Numbered from the stretch's first letter, positions 35,481 to 46,406 are shown. The stretch is DNA of 64,000 nt from Saccharomonospora amisosensis (GCF_011761185.1 NZ_JAAOYM010000001.1:1612001-1676000); one strand, 5' to 3'. Notes: a model not told the origin generated them from the sequence alone. Translations and numbers: made by a program.

Positions 35481-37079
35481 GTGTCTGTCAACAACGACGA
35501 GCCCGCTACGCGAGGGGGGCCCGTTCCGGACAGCCCGGCCAAGGCGGTCGTCGTGCCGCCGCGACCGGACCTGATCGAACCGGTCCCGCTGACGACGCTG
35601 GTCGCGCGCGCCGACGCTCGCCTCATCGCCGACCAGGGTGTCGACGACGTCACTCTCACCGGTGCCACGCTGCGTGCCCAGCACGTGCTGCCGGGCGACC
35701 TGTTCGCCGCCCTTCCCGGTGCGAGGGCGCACGGCGCCGACTTCGCGGCCGCGGCGATCGCGGCGGGCGCCGCGGCCGTGCTCACCGACCCCGACGGCGC
35801 GGAACGGCCCGCGCTGCGTGACGCCGGTGTGCCGGTTGTCGTGCACACCGACCCCAGGGGCGTGCTCGGCTCGGTCGCGGCCTGGATCTACGGCGAGCCC
35901 TCTCTGCGGCTGTCGGTACTTGGCATCACCGGCACCTCCGGCAAGACCACCACGACCTACCTGGTCGAGTCGGGCCTGCGTGCCGCGGGCCTGCACACCG
36001 GGCTCATCGGTACGGTCGAGACCCGCATCGGTGGCGAACGAATGCCCAGCGCGTTCACCACCCCGGAGGCCCCGGACCTGCAGGCGTTGCTGGCCGTCAT
36101 GGTTGAACGTGGGGTCACCCACGTCCCGATGGAGGTCTCCAGCCACGCGCTGGCGCTTGGCAGGGTGAACGGCACGCGGTTCACCGTCGGCGCCTTCACC
36201 AACCTCTCGCAGGACCACCTCGACTTCCACCGCGACATGGACGACTACTTCTCGGCCAAGTCGCTGCTGTTCGACGGCCGCTCCACCAGCGAGGTCGTCG
36301 TCGTCGACAGCGCGTGGGGGCAGGCACTGGTCACACCGTGGACGGTCACCGTGTCGACCGAACCCGGCACCGACGCGAGCTGGCGCGCGAGCGACATCGC
36401 GATGACCGACACCGGCGAGCAGTCCTTCGTCCTGTGCGGCCCGGACGGCCGCACGGCCACCGCGACCCTGCCGCTGCCCGGCGAGTTCAACGTGGCCAAC
36501 GCGGTGCTCGCCGCCGCGATCCTTGACACCGTGGGCGTCTCGCTTGACGACATCGTGGCAGGACTGGCCACGGTGGAGGTTCCTGGCCGGATGGAGCGGG
36601 TGTATCTCGGGCAGCCGTTCACCGCGGTGGTCGACTACGCGCACAAACCGGCCGCTGTCACCCAGGCGCTGCAGGCGCTGCGCGCCCGCACCCGGGGACG
36701 CATCATCACCGTGTTGGGCTGCGGAGGTGACCGCGACACGGCCAAACGGCCGATGATGGGAGAGGCGGCGGTCCGAGGCAGTGACCTGGTGATCGTCACC
36801 GACGACAACCCGCGCAGCGAGGAACCGGCCGCGATCCGGGACGCGATGCTCGCGGGCGCGCGCACAGTCAGCCCGGCACAGGGCGGGGAGGTGCTCGAGA
36901 TCGCCGACCGGCGGGAGGCCATCGCCGCCGCGGTCGCGCGCGCGGGCGAGGGCGACGTGGTGCTCGTCGCGGGCAAGGGACACGAGACAGGCCAGGAGAT
37001 CGGGGGTGTCGTGCACCCGTTCTCCGACCGGGACGAGCTGGAGGCGGCCATCCGAGACAGACTCGAGGTGGGTGTGTGA
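35481..37079 (+). CDS. murE: UDP-N-acetylmuramoyl-tripeptide synthetase MurE (meso-DAP type)
   Basis: MurE adds the third residue of the peptidoglycan stem peptide. The 532-residue product has the ATP-binding P-loop ITGTSGKTTT (149-158) and the DNPR motif (442-445), which indicates meso-diaminopimelate rather than lysine as substrate. The start is GTG 35481, read from a leaderless promoter. murF begins inside its stop codon (GTGA). In this genome murE is the first gene of the dcw run: mraZ, rsmH, ftsL and ftsI are not upstream, and a terminator isolates it from the steroid genes. Confidence 0.97.
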   Translation: MSVNNDEPATRGGPVPDSPAKAVVVPPRPDLIEPVPLTTLVARADARLIADQGVDDVTLTGATLRAQHVLPGDLFAALPGARAHGADFAAAAIAAGAAAVLTDPDGAERPALRDAGVPVVVHTDPRGVLGSVAAWIYGEPSLRLSVLGITGTSGKTTTTYLVESGLRAAGLHTGLIGTVETRIGGERMPSAFTTPEAPDLQALLAVMVERGVTHVPMEVSSHALALGRVNGTRFTVGAFTNLSQDHLDFHRDMDDYFSAKSLLFDGRSTSEVVVVDSAWGQALVTPWTVTVSTEPGTDASWRASDIAMTDTGEQSFVLCGPDGRTATATLPLPGEFNVANAVLAAAILDTVGVSLDDIVAGLATVEVPGRMERVYLGQPFTAVVDYAHKPAAVTQALQALRARTRGRIITVLGCGGDRDTAKRPMMGEAAVRGSDLVIVTDDNPRSEEPAAIRDAMLAGARTVSPAQGGEVLEIADRREAIAAAVARAGEGDVVLVAGKGHETGQEIGGVVHPFSDRDELEAAIRDRLEVGV

Positions 37080-38545
37080 TCGCGCTGACCCTCGCCGAGA
37101 TCGCCGAGATCGTCGGCGGCAGGCTGCACCGTACCGACGGCGGCGAGCGGGTCACCGGCTCGGTGGAGTTCGACTCGCGCAGGCTCACCCCTGGCGGGCT
37201 GTTCGTCGCGCTGCCCGGTGAACGGGTGGACGGTCACGACTTCGCCGCGAAGGCCGTTGCCTGCGGCGCTGCTGGCGTGCTGGCGGCCAGGGAGGTGGAC
37301 GCCGCGGCCGTGATCGTGCCGCCGCTGCCACCGGGACAGGCGCACGAGCGCTCCGTGGCACTGGTGGCCGACAGCGACGGTTCGGGGGCCGCCGTGCTCG
37401 CGGCGCTGGCCAAGCTGGCGCGACACGTGGTCGACACCCTGTCACGCGACGGCCTGACCGTCGTCGGCGTCACCGGATCGTCGGGCAAGACGTCCACGAA
37501 GGACCTCATCGCACAGGTGCTCGAACCGCTCGGACCCACCGTCGCGCCACCGGGGTCGTTCAACAACGAACTCGGTCACCCGTGGACGGCGTTGCGCGCC
37601 GACACCGACACCCGGCACCTGGTACTTGAACTGTCCGCCCGCGGCCCCGGCCACATCGCCGAGCTGGCGGCGGTGGCACCGCCCCGCATCGGCGTCGTGC
37701 TCAACGTCGGTAGCGCCCACGTCGGCGAGTTCGGCTCGCGGGAGGGCATCGCCCGCACCAAGGGCGAACTCGTCGAGGCACTTCCGCAACACGGGATGGC
37801 GGTGCTGAACCTGGACGACCCGCTGGTCGCGGCCATGGCCGAGCGCACGAAGGCGCGGATCGTCGGCGTCGGTGAGAGCGAGGCGGCGACCGTGCGCGCC
37901 GAGGACGTTCGCCTCGACGAGCACGCCCGCGCCTCGTTCCGGCTGGTGGCGCCGCAGGGCGAGGCCGACGTGACACTGTCACTGGTTGGCGAGCACCACG
38001 TCGGCAACGCGCTCGCCGCCGCGGCCGTCGCGCTTGAGCTGGGTTCCCCGGTCGCCGACGTCGCCGCACACCTGTCCGGCGCGCAGCGGCGCTCGCAGCG
38101 CCGAATGGAGGTCAGCACCCGCGCCGACGGGCTGACCGTGCTCAACGACTCCTACAACGCCAATCCCGAGTCCATGCGTGCCGCGTTGAAGACGCTCGCC
38201 TCGATGACGTCGGGAGCGGCACGGAGACGATCATGGGCGGTCCTCGGTGTGATGGGCGAACTGGGTGCCGATAGCGTGTCCGCGCACGACGAGATCGGTC
38301 GGCTCGCCGTCCGGCTCAACATCAGCAGGCTTGTCGTGGTCGGTGAGCAGGCAGCCGCCATGCACCACGGAGCGAGCCACGAGGGTTCTTGGGGAGAGGA
38401 GTCGGTCCTGGTGCCCGACACCGACGCCGCTATCGCGTTGCTGCGCGAGCAGTTGCGGCCCGACGACGTCGTCCTGGTCAAGGCCTCCAAGGTCGCCGAG
38501 CTGTGGCGAGTGGCCGACGCGCTGCTCGGGGAGGGCACGGCGTGA
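37076..38545 (+). CDS. murF: UDP-N-acetylmuramoyl-tripeptide:D-alanyl-D-alanine ligase
   Basis: MurF adds D-Ala-D-Ala to complete the pentapeptide precursor in the cytoplasm. The 489-residue product has the N-terminal UDP-binding domain, the P-loop [13 protein letters not shown] and the C-terminal ligase domain ([12 protein letters not shown]). It starts with GTG 37076 overlapping the murE TGA and ends in a GTGA overlap with mraY, so the three genes are translationally coupled. Confidence 0.97.
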   Translation: MIALTLAEIAEIVGGRLHRTDGGERVTGSVEFDSRRLTPGGLFVALPGERVDGHDFAAKAVACGAAGVLAAREVDAAAVIVPPLPPGQAHERSVALVADSDGSGAAVLAALAKLARHVVDTLSRDGLTVVGVTGSSGKTSTKDLIAQVLEPLGPTVAPPGSFNNELGHPWTALRADTDTRHLVLELSARGPGHIAELAAVAPPRIGVVLNVGSAHVGEFGSREGIARTKGELVEALPQHGMAVLNLDDPLVAAMAERTKARIVGVGESEAATVRAEDVRLDEHARASFRLVAPQGEADVTLSLVGEHHVGNALAAAAVALELGSPVADVAAHLSGAQRRSQRRMEVSTRADGLTVLNDSYNANPESMRAALKTLASMTSGAARRRSWAVLGVMGELGADSVSAHDEIGRLAVRLNISRLVVVGEQAAAMHHGASHEGSWGEESVLVPDTDAAIALLREQLRPDDVVLVKASKVAELWRVADALLGEGTA

Positions 38546-39627
38546 TCAGCATCATGATCGCGGCCTCCGTGGGGCTGCTCGTCTCGATCCTGCTCACCCC
38601 GTACCTGATCCGGTTCTTCTCCAGGCAGGGTTTCGGCCAGGAGATCAGGGAGGAGGGGCCTGAGGGGCACAGGTCCAAGCGCGGCACCCCAACCATGGGC
38701 GGTGTCGCGATCATCGTCGCGATGGTGCTGGCCTACTTCACCGCTCACTTCGCCGACTGGCTGCGCGACTCGACCAACGACGGCCCGACGGCCTCCGGGC
38801 TGCTCGTGCTGTTCCTGGCCGTCGGGCTGGGCATCGTCGGGTTCCTCGACGACTTCATCAAGATCCGCAAGCAGCGCAACCTCGGGCTCAACAAGACCGC
38901 GAAGCTCGTCGGCCAGTTGCTGGTCGCCGTGGCCTTCGCGGTGCTGGCGCTGCAGTTCGCCGACGCCAACGGGCTGACCCCGGCCTCACAGAACCTGTCC
39001 TACGTGCGCGATCTCGCGCTCATCTTCTTCCCGGTCCCGGTGTTCATCCTGTTCACCTACCTGTTGATCTCGGCGTGGTCGAACGCGGTGAACTTCACCG
39101 ACGGCCTCGACGGGCTCGCCGGCGGAGCGGGCGCGATGGTGCTGGCGACCTACGTGGTCATCTCCTTCTGGCAGGCGCGGCTGAGCTGCGTTGAGGCCTA
39201 CCAGCCCGCCTGCTACAACGTGCGCGACCCGCTCGACCTCGCCGTGGTGGCGGCCGCGGCCACCGGTGCCTGCGTCGGGTTCCTGTGGTGGAACGCCGCA
39301 CCCGCGAAGATCTTCATGGGCGACACCGGTTCGCTGGCGCTGGGCGGGCTCGTCGCGGGACTGTCCATGACCACCCGCACCGAGCTGCTCGCCATCGTGA
39401 TCGGTGGCCTCTTCGTCGTCGAGATGATCTCGGTGGTGCTGCAGATCGCGGTGTTTCGCACGACGCGGCGCAGGCTGTTCCGCATGGCACCGTTCCACCA
39501 TCACTTCGAGTTGGCGGGGTGGGCCGAGACCACGGTGATCATCCGGTTCTGGCTGCTGGCCGCGATCTGCTGCATGTTCGGGATCGGTCTGTTCTACAGC
39601 GAGCAACTCGGACTCGGGGGCGGGTGA
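38542..39627 (+). CDS. mraY: Phospho-N-acetylmuramoyl-pentapeptide-transferase
   Basis: MraY transfers phospho-MurNAc-pentapeptide to undecaprenyl phosphate, making lipid I at the membrane. The 361-residue product has about ten membrane helices. Recognisable motifs are [15 protein letters not shown] (Asp pair), [10 protein letters not shown] and the HHH-type loop [13 protein letters not shown] 38542 overlaps the murF stop; ATG 38554 is an alternative start. The 3' end overlaps murD by 4 bases. Confidence 0.97.
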   Translation: MISIMIAASVGLLVSILLTPYLIRFFSRQGFGQEIREEGPEGHRSKRGTPTMGGVAIIVAMVLAYFTAHFADWLRDSTNDGPTASGLLVLFLAVGLGIVGFLDDFIKIRKQRNLGLNKTAKLVGQLLVAVAFAVLALQFADANGLTPASQNLSYVRDLALIFFPVPVFILFTYLLISAWSNAVNFTDGLDGLAGGAGAMVLATYVVISFWQARLSCVEAYQPACYNVRDPLDLAVVAAAATGACVGFLWWNAAPAKIFMGDTGSLALGGLVAGLSMTTRTELLAIVIGGLFVVEMISVVLQIAVFRTTRRRLFRMAPFHHHFELAGWAETTVIIRFWLLAAICCMFGIGLFYSEQLGLGGG

Positions 39628-41045
39628 GCCGCGCCATGGACCTCGCCGGGACGCCCATCCTCGTCGCCGGTGCCGGGGTGACCGGCAGGTCGGTAGCCCG
39701 CGCGCTCGCCGAGGCAGGCGCCGACGTCACGGTGACCGACGGCGACGCGGCCCGGCTGGCCGAGCTCGACGGCATCGGCGTCACCCTCGCCGAGGGACTC
39801 ACCTCGCCGCCCGAAGGCACCCGGCTCGTGGTGACCAGCCCCGGCTGGCGACCGGCAGCTCCGTTGCTCACGGCGGCCGCGGCCGAGGGCATCGAGGTGA
39901 TCGGCGACGTGGAGCTGGCCTGGCGCGTAGGGCAGGGGCTTTCGCGCCCACCCACCTGGCTGACCGTGACCGGCACCAACGGCAAGACCACGACCGTCGG
40001 CATGCTGGAGGCCATGCTGCTCGAGGCGGGTGCCAACGCGGTGGCGTGCGGCAACGTCGGCTTCGCCGTGCTCGACGCCGTGCTCGCCGGACACGAGGTG
40101 CTGGCCGTGGAGCTGTCCAGTTTCCAGCTGCACTGGTCGGCCACGCTGGCGCCGCTGGCGTCGGTGGTGCTCAACGTCGCCGAGGACCACATCGACTGGC
40201 ACGGCTCGCTTGCCGAGTACGCCGCGGCCAAGGGAAAGATCCATCGCCGTTCCGGCACGGTCGTGCACAACCTCGCCGACCCGTGGTCGCGCAGGCTCGC
40301 CGACGAGTACGCCCCCGAGTCCGCGAGCCGGGTCGGGTTCGGCCAGGGCGCACCCCGGGCAGGGGAGCTCGGCGTGGTGGAGGGCCTGCTCGTCGACCGC
40401 GCCTTCGGCACCGATGCCGAGCACGCTGCGCAGGAGCTGGCACACCTCGCCGACGTGCGTCCCGCTGGTCCGCACAACGTGGCCAACGCGTTGGCGGCGG
40501 CCGCGCTCGCCCGCGCCTACGGTGTCGAGCCTGCCGCGGTGGGGCGCGGGCTGCGGCGGTTCCGGCCCGGCGCGCACCGGGCCGTCGAGGTGGCCGAGCT
40601 CGACGGTGTGCGCTACGTCGACGACTCCAAGGCCACCAACCCGCACGCGGCGGCGGGATCGCTGCTCGCGCACCCGCATGTGGTGTGGATCGCGGGTGGT
40701 CAGCTCAAGGGCGCGTCGGTGGACGAACTCGTCGGCACCGTGGCGGGCCGGCTTCGTGGCGTGGTCCTCATGGGGGTCGATTCCGAGGTGATCGCCGCCG
40801 CCCTGGCGCGACACGCCCCGGATGTCCCGGTGCGGCGGGTCGGTTCGGGTGACGATGAGCCCATGGCCGTCGCGGTGAACGAGGCCCGTGCCCTGGCGCT
40901 TCCCGGCGATACCGTGCTGCTCGCACCCGCCGCCGCGTCGCTGGACATGTTCCGTGACTACGCCGAGCGCGGGGACGCGTTCGCGGCGGCGGTGCGAACG
41001 CTGAGCAGGCAGACACCGCGGGTGGCGGGCAGGAGTGACCGCTGA
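39624..41045 (+). CDS. murD: UDP-N-acetylmuramoylalanine:D-glutamate ligase
   Basis: MurD adds D-glutamate to UDP-MurNAc-L-alanine. The 473-residue product has the N-terminal Rossmann motif [10 protein letters not shown], the P-loop [11 protein letters not shown] and the domain-3 motif [15 protein letters not shown] 39624 overlaps the mraY stop in a GTGA junction; ATG 39636 is possible. After murD there is a 102-base gap to ftsW that may hold a small coupling ORF. Confidence 0.97.
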   Translation: MSRAMDLAGTPILVAGAGVTGRSVARALAEAGADVTVTDGDAARLAELDGIGVTLAEGLTSPPEGTRLVVTSPGWRPAAPLLTAAAAEGIEVIGDVELAWRVGQGLSRPPTWLTVTGTNGKTTTVGMLEAMLLEAGANAVACGNVGFAVLDAVLAGHEVLAVELSSFQLHWSATLAPLASVVLNVAEDHIDWHGSLAEYAAAKGKIHRRSGTVVHNLADPWSRRLADEYAPESASRVGFGQGAPRAGELGVVEGLLVDRAFGTDAEHAAQELAHLADVRPAGPHNVANALAAAALARAYGVEPAAVGRGLRRFRPGAHRAVEVAELDGVRYVDDSKATNPHAAAGSLLAHPHVVWIAGGQLKGASVDELVGTVAGRLRGVVLMGVDSEVIAAALARHAPDVPVRRVGSGDDEPMAVAVNEARALALPGDTVLLAPAAASLDMFRDYAERGDAFAAAVRTLSRQTPRVAGRSDR

Positions 41046-41073
41046 GGCGCCCGCACAGCGAAGGGGCGGACAG

Positions 41074-41151
41074 GTGACGTCGGTGAGCGGGGGCGCGGCG
41101 ACCCGGCGCGGCACGCCCGCGCACCGGCGGGGAAGGTGGCGTAGGCGGTGA
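41074..41151 (+). CDS. Possible 25-residue leader/coupling ORF before ftsW
   Basis: GTG 41074 has AAGGGG at 41061-41066, a good ribosome-binding site with 7-base spacing. It opens a 25-codon frame rich in arginine and glycine whose TGA (41149-41151) overlaps the ftsW GTG in a GTGA junction. The arrangement repeats the coupling seen between the murE, murF, mraY and murD genes, and ftsW itself lacks a good ribosome-binding site. A high-G+C genome yields such frames by chance, so this is tentative. Confidence 0.25.
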   Translation: MTSVSGGAATRRGTPAHRRGRWRRR

Positions 41152-42602
41152 CGGGCGTCGACGCGCGTGAAGGGGGGCGCCGTTCACCCCGGCGCACGCG
41201 GCAGCGCGCCGAGCGGGGGTTCGCGGCGGTGCGCACCGCGCTCACCGCATGGCTTTCCCGGCCGCTCGCCGACTTCCACCTGATCCTGGCCATCTGCGGG
41301 ACGCTCGGCGTGATCGGCGTCGTGATGGTGCTCTCGGCGTCGTCGGTGACGTCCTACAGCCCCGACAGCGATGGCAGCGTTTACGCGCTGTTCCAGAAGC
41401 ACCTGATGTTCGTAGGGCTCGGTGGGGTGGCGTTCTGGCTGGGCGTGCGGGTGCCGCTTCGGCGTATCCGCGGTCTTTCCTCGACAGCCATGGTGCTGTG
41501 CCTGGCGCTGCTGGCGCTGGTGCTGACCCCGCTGGGTACCAACCTCAACGGCTCGCAGGGCTGGTTCCTGCTCGGGCCGCTCTCGCTGCAGCCGGTCGAG
41601 GTGGCCAAGGTGGCGCTGGCGCTGTGGGGTGCGCACATCCTCGTGGTCAAGTACGACCTGCTGCACCAGTGGCGGCACCTGCTGGTGCCGGTGGTACCCG
41701 CGGCCCTGCTGATGTTCGCGCTCGTCATGGCGCAGCCCGACCTCGGCGGCACGATCACCCTTGGCGTGGTGCTCATCGCGCTGCTGTGGTTCGCCGGCGC
41801 GCCCAAACGGCTGTTCGCCGTGGTGTTGCTCGGTGCCGTCGGCGGCGCCGTCGCGCTGGCGCTGGTGGCCGAGTACCGCTTCGACCGCATCATGTCGTTT
41901 CTCAACCCCGACGCCGATCCGCTGGGCAAGGGCCTGCAGGCGAACCAGGCGCTCTACGCACTCGCCGACGGCGGTCTCTTCGGCAAGGGGCTCGGGCAGG
42001 GCCAGTCGAAGTGGATGTACCTGCCCAACGTGCAGCACGACTTCATTTTCGCGCTGATCGGCGAGGAACTGGGTTTCCTCGGTTGCCTTGTGGTGATCAG
42101 CCTGTTCGGCCTGCTTGCCTATGTCGGGCTGCGGATCGCTATGCGAAACCTGGACCCGTGGATCCGCATCGTGGCGAGCACGCTCACCACGTGGCTGGTC
42201 GCGCAGGCCGCGGTCAACATCGGCTACGTCGTCGGCCTGCTCCCGGTCACCGGCGTGACCCTGCCGATGATCTCCTACGGAGGCACCTCGCTCATCGTGA
42301 CGATGCTGCTGTTCGGCATACTCGCCAACTGCGCGCGGCACGAGCCGGAAGCGGTGGTGGCGTTGCGGACGCAGGGGCCGGGTAAGTTCGGACGCCTGAT
42401 GCGGCTGCCCGCGCCTGACCCGTACCGGCCGCCGCCCAAACGCCGAAGCCCTGGCCGCGGCGCCAGGAGCGGGCGCCCAGCCGGGCGCGGCGCGCGCTCG
42501 GCGGCACCCGACCGCAGGCGAGCGGGCCGGGAGTACGGTCGACGGGGTACGCCGCGCGGTGGCACGAGGACGAAGGCGCCGACGCGGAGGGGTCGCAGAT
42601 GA
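41148..42602 (+). CDS. ftsW: Peptidoglycan glycosyltransferase FtsW (SEDS family)
   Basis: FtsW polymerises lipid II at the septum with a class B PBP. The 484-residue product has about ten membrane helices and SEDS signatures, including [32 protein letters not shown] and the C-terminal [12 protein letters not shown] long Arg/Gly/Pro-rich cytoplasmic tail (about 390-484) is typical of actinobacterial FtsW, where it is thought to contact FtsZ. GTG 41148 is the only start, as an in-frame stop lies two codons before it. Its usual partner ftsI is not in the window. Confidence 0.96.
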   Translation: MTGVDAREGGRRSPRRTRQRAERGFAAVRTALTAWLSRPLADFHLILAICGTLGVIGVVMVLSASSVTSYSPDSDGSVYALFQKHLMFVGLGGVAFWLGVRVPLRRIRGLSSTAMVLCLALLALVLTPLGTNLNGSQGWFLLGPLSLQPVEVAKVALALWGAHILVVKYDLLHQWRHLLVPVVPAALLMFALVMAQPDLGGTITLGVVLIALLWFAGAPKRLFAVVLLGAVGGAVALALVAEYRFDRIMSFLNPDADPLGKGLQANQALYALADGGLFGKGLGQGQSKWMYLPNVQHDFIFALIGEELGFLGCLVVISLFGLLAYVGLRIAMRNLDPWIRIVASTLTTWLVAQAAVNIGYVVGLLPVTGVTLPMISYGGTSLIVTMLLFGILANCARHEPEAVVALRTQGPGKFGRLMRLPAPDPYRPPPKRRSPGRGARSGRPAGRGARSAAPDRRRAGREYGRRGTPRGGTRTKAPTRRGRR

Positions 42603-42633
42603 TGAGCCTGACGAGCCGCTGGGATGGACGGAC

Positions 42634-43827
42634 GTGACCGAGGAGAAGTCGGGCGACGCGACGGCGTCGCGGGAAGCAGCAGGCACCGCGGCCGGGCACA
42701 CGCGCGGTAGCGGGCCGACCGTCGTGGTGGCGGGCGGCGGGACGGCCGGGCACATCGAGCCCGCACTCGCGCTCGCCGACGCGGTGAAGCGGTTGCGGCC
42801 CGACGCGAACGTGGTCGCGCTAGGCACGCCACGCGGTCTGGAGAACCAGTTGATACCCGCGCGCGGCTACGAGCTGGAACTGGTGCCGCCGGTGCCGCTG
42901 CCGCGCAAGCCCACGATGGAGTTGCTGCGGCTCCCGCTGAAGGTGCGCGACTCGGTCAAGCGCACCAGGGAGGTGCTCGACCGCGTGGGAGCTGACGTCG
43001 TCGTCGGCTTCGGCGGCTACGTCGCGCTGCCCGCCTACCTCGCGGCCAGGGGGCGGGTACCGATCGTGGTGCACGAGGCCAACAAGCACGCCGGACTGGC
43101 GAACAAGGTGGGCGCCCGGTTCGCGGCGAAGGTCGCTGTGGGGGTGAGGGGAACCCCGCTGCCGGGCGCGGAGGTGGTCGGGATACCGCTGCGCCGCGCC
43201 ATCACCACCCTCGACCGGGCGGCATTGCGAGCACGCGCCAGGAAGCACTTCGGGCTTGACCCGCAGGCGCCGGTGTTGCTGGTCTTCGGCGGCTCGCAGG
43301 GGGCGCGCTCGCTGAACGCAGCCGTGTCCGGCGCGGCACACGAACTCGCCGACGCCGGTGTCGGCGTGCTGCATGCCCACGGCCCCAAGAACACGCTCGC
43401 GGTGCGGGAGTTCGAGGGCAGACCCGCCTACGTGCCCGTGCCGTATCTGGAGCGCATGGACCTCGCCTACGCCGCCGCGGACCTCGTGCTGTGCCGCTCC
43501 GGAGCGATGACCGTGGCCGAGGTGTCCGCCGTGGGGCTGCCGGCAGTGTTCGTGCCGCTGCCGCACGGCAACGGCGAGCAGGAGCTCAACGCTCGCCCCG
43601 CCGTCGAGGCGGGCGCGGCGCTGCTGGTCGAGGACGCGCAGCTCAGCCCGGCGAAGGTGGCCGAGCTTGTGGTACCGCTGGTTACCGACGCCGAACGGCT
43701 GGGCAAGATGAGCGCGGCCGCCGTGGGGCTCGGCCATCGCGAGGCCGACGAGGTGCTGGCCAGGATGGTGCTCGAGCAGGCAGGCTCGCACGCGAACGCG
43801 GGGGGAAACGAGGCCGGGGGACCATGA
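42634..43827 (+). CDS. murG: UDP-GlcNAc:lipid I N-acetylglucosaminyltransferase MurG
   Basis: MurG makes lipid II on the inner face of the membrane. The 397-residue product is a GT-B enzyme with [18 protein letters not shown] near the N-terminus, [24 protein letters not shown] and a C-terminal [18 protein letters not shown] 42634 is preferred, giving a 20-residue variable extension before the first glycine loop; reading further upstream would enter the ftsW tail. The 3' end overlaps the murC start (ATGA at 43824-43827). Confidence 0.96.
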   Translation: MTEEKSGDATASREAAGTAAGHTRGSGPTVVVAGGGTAGHIEPALALADAVKRLRPDANVVALGTPRGLENQLIPARGYELELVPPVPLPRKPTMELLRLPLKVRDSVKRTREVLDRVGADVVVGFGGYVALPAYLAARGRVPIVVHEANKHAGLANKVGARFAAKVAVGVRGTPLPGAEVVGIPLRRAITTLDRAALRARARKHFGLDPQAPVLLVFGGSQGARSLNAAVSGAAHELADAGVGVLHAHGPKNTLAVREFEGRPAYVPVPYLERMDLAYAAADLVLCRSGAMTVAEVSAVGLPAVFVPLPHGNGEQELNARPAVEAGAALLVEDAQLSPAKVAELVVPLVTDAERLGKMSAAAVGLGHREADEVLARMVLEQAGSHANAGGNEAGGP

Positions 43828-45314
43828 CACGACTGACACCGGGAACACCAGGAACACCACAGACACCAAAGACACCACAGACACCGGGAACGGCGGCGCG
43901 GACCGACCTGCCGCGGCTTCCCGATCCGCTGCGGCGAGCGCACCTGATCGGCATCGGCGGTGCGGGCATGAGCGGCATCGCGCGCATTCTGCTGGCGCGC
44001 GGCGCGCAGGTTTCCGGCTCCGACGCCAAGGACTCGCGGGCGTTCCTGACTCTGCGCGCGCAGGGCGCCAGGATCGAGGTGGGTCAGCGGGCGGACAATC
44101 TCGACGCGTTCGAGGGCGGTCCCACCGCCGTGGTCGTCTCCACGGCCATCAAGGAGACCAACCCAGAGCTGCTGGCGGCCAGGGAGCGTGGCATCACGGT
44201 GCTGCACAGGGCGCAGGCACTCGCCGAGCTCATGCGCGGTCACCGGGTGGCCTGTATCGCGGGAACCCACGGCAAGACGTCGACCACGTCGATGCTGACG
44301 GTGGCGCTGCAGCACTGCAGGCTCGACCCGTCCTTCGCCATCGGCGGCGACCTCAACGAGTCCGGCGCCAACGCCCACCACGGTGAGGGTGGCCTGTTCG
44401 TCGCGGAGGCCGACGAGAGCGACGGGTCGTTCCTGGCGTACGAGCCTTCGGTGGCCGTCGTGACCAACATCGAGCCCGATCACCTTGACCACCACGGCAC
44501 CGAGGCAGCGTATGTGGCCGTGTTCGGCGAGTTCGTGAGCCGAATCGAACCACACGGCGCGCTCGTGGTCTGCGCCGACGACCCGGCGGCGGCGGCTCTG
44601 GCGGCACGCGCGGAGGCGGACGGGTTGCGCGTGCTGCGCTACGGCCGCGAGGCAGGCGGCGAGCAGGACGCCCGCGTGCTGGAGTACACGCCCGGCGAGG
44701 ACGGCGGCAAGGTCCGCGTCGCGCTGCGAGGCGAGGAGCTGGAGATGGCGGTCGCGGTGCCGGGCGAGCACATGGCGTTCAATGCGGTCGCCGCTCTGCT
44801 CGCGGGTATCGAACTGGGTGCGCCGACCGACGGGCTGATCGAGGGGCTCGCCGCCTTCGGTGGGGTGCGCAGGAGGTTCGAGTTCAAGGGCCGCGCAGCC
44901 GACGTTCGGGTCTACGACGACTACGCGCATCACCCCACGGAGGTGGCGGCGCAGCTGAGGGCGGTGCGGCAGGCCGCCGGACTCGGCAGGGTCGTCGTGG
45001 TGTTCCAGCCGCACCTGTACTCGCGGACGGCGGCCTTCGCCTCGGAGTTCGCCGAGGCGCTCGGTCTCGCCGACGAAGTCGTGCTGGTGGACGTCTACGG
45101 CGCGAGGGAGGAGCCGGTGCCAGGGGTTACCGGTGAACTCATCGCCGAACGGATCACCGGCACGGCCGTGCACTACGAGCCCGCCTTCGACCGGGCCGCG
45201 GCGCTGGTCGCCGACCTGGTGAAACCGGGAGACCTGTTGTTGACCATGGGCGCGGGCGACATCACCCAGCTCGGCCCCGAGATCCTCGCCGAACTCGACC
45301 GGCGCGCGGGCTGA
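43824..45314 (+). CDS. murC: UDP-N-acetylmuramate:L-alanine ligase
   Basis: MurC starts the stem peptide by adding L-alanine to UDP-MurNAc. The 496-residue product has [16 protein letters not shown], the P-loop [12 protein letters not shown] and [11 protein letters not shown]. Before the first conserved motif is an unusual repetitive N-terminus of Thr-Pro-x triplets (residues 5-22), encoded by six tandem 9-base units. ATG 43824 overlaps the murG stop. Confidence 0.97.
   Translation: MTRLTPGTPGTPQTPKTPQTPGTAARTDLPRLPDPLRRAHLIGIGGAGMSGIARILLARGAQVSGSDAKDSRAFLTLRAQGARIEVGQRADNLDAFEGGPTAVVVSTAIKETNPELLAARERGITVLHRAQALAELMRGHRVACIAGTHGKTSTTSMLTVALQHCRLDPSFAIGGDLNESGANAHHGEGGLFVAEADESDGSFLAYEPSVAVVTNIEPDHLDHHGTEAAYVAVFGEFVSRIEPHGALVVCADDPAAAALAARAEADGLRVLRYGREAGGEQDARVLEYTPGEDGGKVRVALRGEELEMAVAVPGEHMAFNAVAALLAGIELGAPTDGLIEGLAAFGGVRRRFEFKGRAADVRVYDDYAHHPTEVAAQLRAVRQAAGLGRVVVVFQPHLYSRTAAFASEFAEALGLADEVVLVDVYGAREEPVPGVTGELIAERITGTAVHYEPAFDRAAALVADLVKPGDLLLTMGAGDITQLGPEILAELDRRAG
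43836..43889 (+). repeat. Six tandem 9-base repeats inside murC
   Basis: Six consecutive units of the form ACACCnnnn (ACACCGGGA, ACACCAGGA, ACACCACAG, ACACCAAAG, ACACCACAG, ACACCGGGA) encode Thr-Pro-Gly/Gln/Lys repeats at the MurC N-terminus. The A-rich units stand out from the surrounding G+C-rich coding sequence. Confidence 0.9.
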
Positions 45315-45327
45315 GGAGCGGCACACC

Positions 45328-46218
45328 GTGGCCACGACCGGGCGACGCTCGCCGGGGCAGCGGCGACGGCGGACGGTGCCCTCACGCGACGCCGGTGCAC
45401 GAAGCAACGCGAACGCCGGCGATACTGGATATGAAGAGGCGTCGGCGCGGGCCGAGCCGACCACACGAGCGCGACGTGCCGGATCGAGCCGACGTTCCCG
45501 GTCGGGCAAGCCCGGCCGGAGTGGTTCGAACCCCGGAGATCGGCTTTCCCGGCAACTGGTTCGGCAACGCCGGCAGGTGCTCGCGCTGAGCGTGCTCACC
45601 GTGCTCACCATCGGCTACCTGCTGTACTTCACCGAACTGGCTGGGGTGCGCTCTGTGGAGGTGGTCGGCGCGAGCCAGGTTCCCTCGGAGCGTATTCGCG
45701 AGCTCGCGGCCGTCCCCGCAGGCCAACCCATGTTGCGGGTGGACACCGACGAGATCGCCATGCGGGTCGGAGCGCTGCCCTCGGTGGCGTCGGTGGAGGT
45801 CTCGCGGTCCTGGCCCTCGACGATCAAGATAGCCGTCACCGAGCGAAGGCCGATCGGGTTCTATGACACCGGCCGCAAGCTGTACCTGGTAGACCGTGAT
45901 GGCTTCGTCTACAAGGAGATCGGCGAGCCGGTGGCGGGGCTGCCGAAGCTGGAGCTGTCGAAGGTCGGGCCCCACGACGCCGCCACCCGCTCCGTCGCCT
46001 CGGTGTTGGCCGACCTGCCGCCGCAACTGCGCGAGCAGGTCCGTGTCGGCAGGGCCGAAACGCCCGGCAGCATCGAGCTGGCCCTCGCCGACGGCCGGAT
46101 CGTGCGCTGGGGAGATGCCGAGCAGACCCAGCGCAAGGCGAAGGTGCTCGCCGTGTTGCTGACCAGAGAGGGCGAGGTGTACGACGTGTCCAGCCCCGAA
46201 CTGCCCACGGTGTCGTGA
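45328..46218 (+). CDS. ftsQ: Cell-division protein FtsQ (POTRA domain)
   Basis: FtsQ is a bitopic scaffold of the divisome. The 296-residue product has an Arg/Ser-rich cytoplasmic tail (1-82), one membrane helix (about 84-101), a POTRA domain (about 106-174; VRSVEVVGASQVPSERI) and the FtsQ domain. The charged tail is unusually long but common in actinobacteria. GTG 45328 follows murC by 13 bases, with a GAGGAG-type ribosome-binding site at the junction. Confidence 0.95.
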   Translation: MATTGRRSPGQRRRRTVPSRDAGARSNANAGDTGYEEASARAEPTTRARRAGSSRRSRSGKPGRSGSNPGDRLSRQLVRQRRQVLALSVLTVLTIGYLLYFTELAGVRSVEVVGASQVPSERIRELAAVPAGQPMLRVDTDEIAMRVGALPSVASVEVSRSWPSTIKIAVTERRPIGFYDTGRKLYLVDRDGFVYKEIGEPVAGLPKLELSKVGPHDAATRSVASVLADLPPQLREQVRVGRAETPGSIELALADGRIVRWGDAEQTQRKAKVLAVLLTREGEVYDVSSPELPTVS

Positions 46219-46368
46219 AGGCGGCGGCCAGACATCCTGAAGACCGGGGCCCGCGTCGTGGCGATCGAGCACCGCGACACACATGTGGCGAATGACGTTC
46301 GCGACACTCGGCGTGGCTGCTGGATTCGTGGCCGCGCGATGCCTACCGTCCTGCAGCAACGTTGGTAG

Positions 46369-46406
46369 TTGACATAACTCTAACCCTCAACTTGAGGTCG
46401 AGGTTA
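46369..46406 (+). promoter_or_regulatory. Candidate ftsZ promoter/operator with nested inverted repeats
   Basis: The 278-base ftsQ-ftsZ gap holds TTGACA (46369-46374), a perfect palindrome CCTCAA-C-TTGAGG (46385-46397), and flanking TAACC / GGTTA arms (46381-46406). A -10 at the right distance from TTGACA is not clear. Actinobacterial ftsZ genes commonly have their own promoters here; the palindrome may be a regulator site. Confidence 0.45.
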
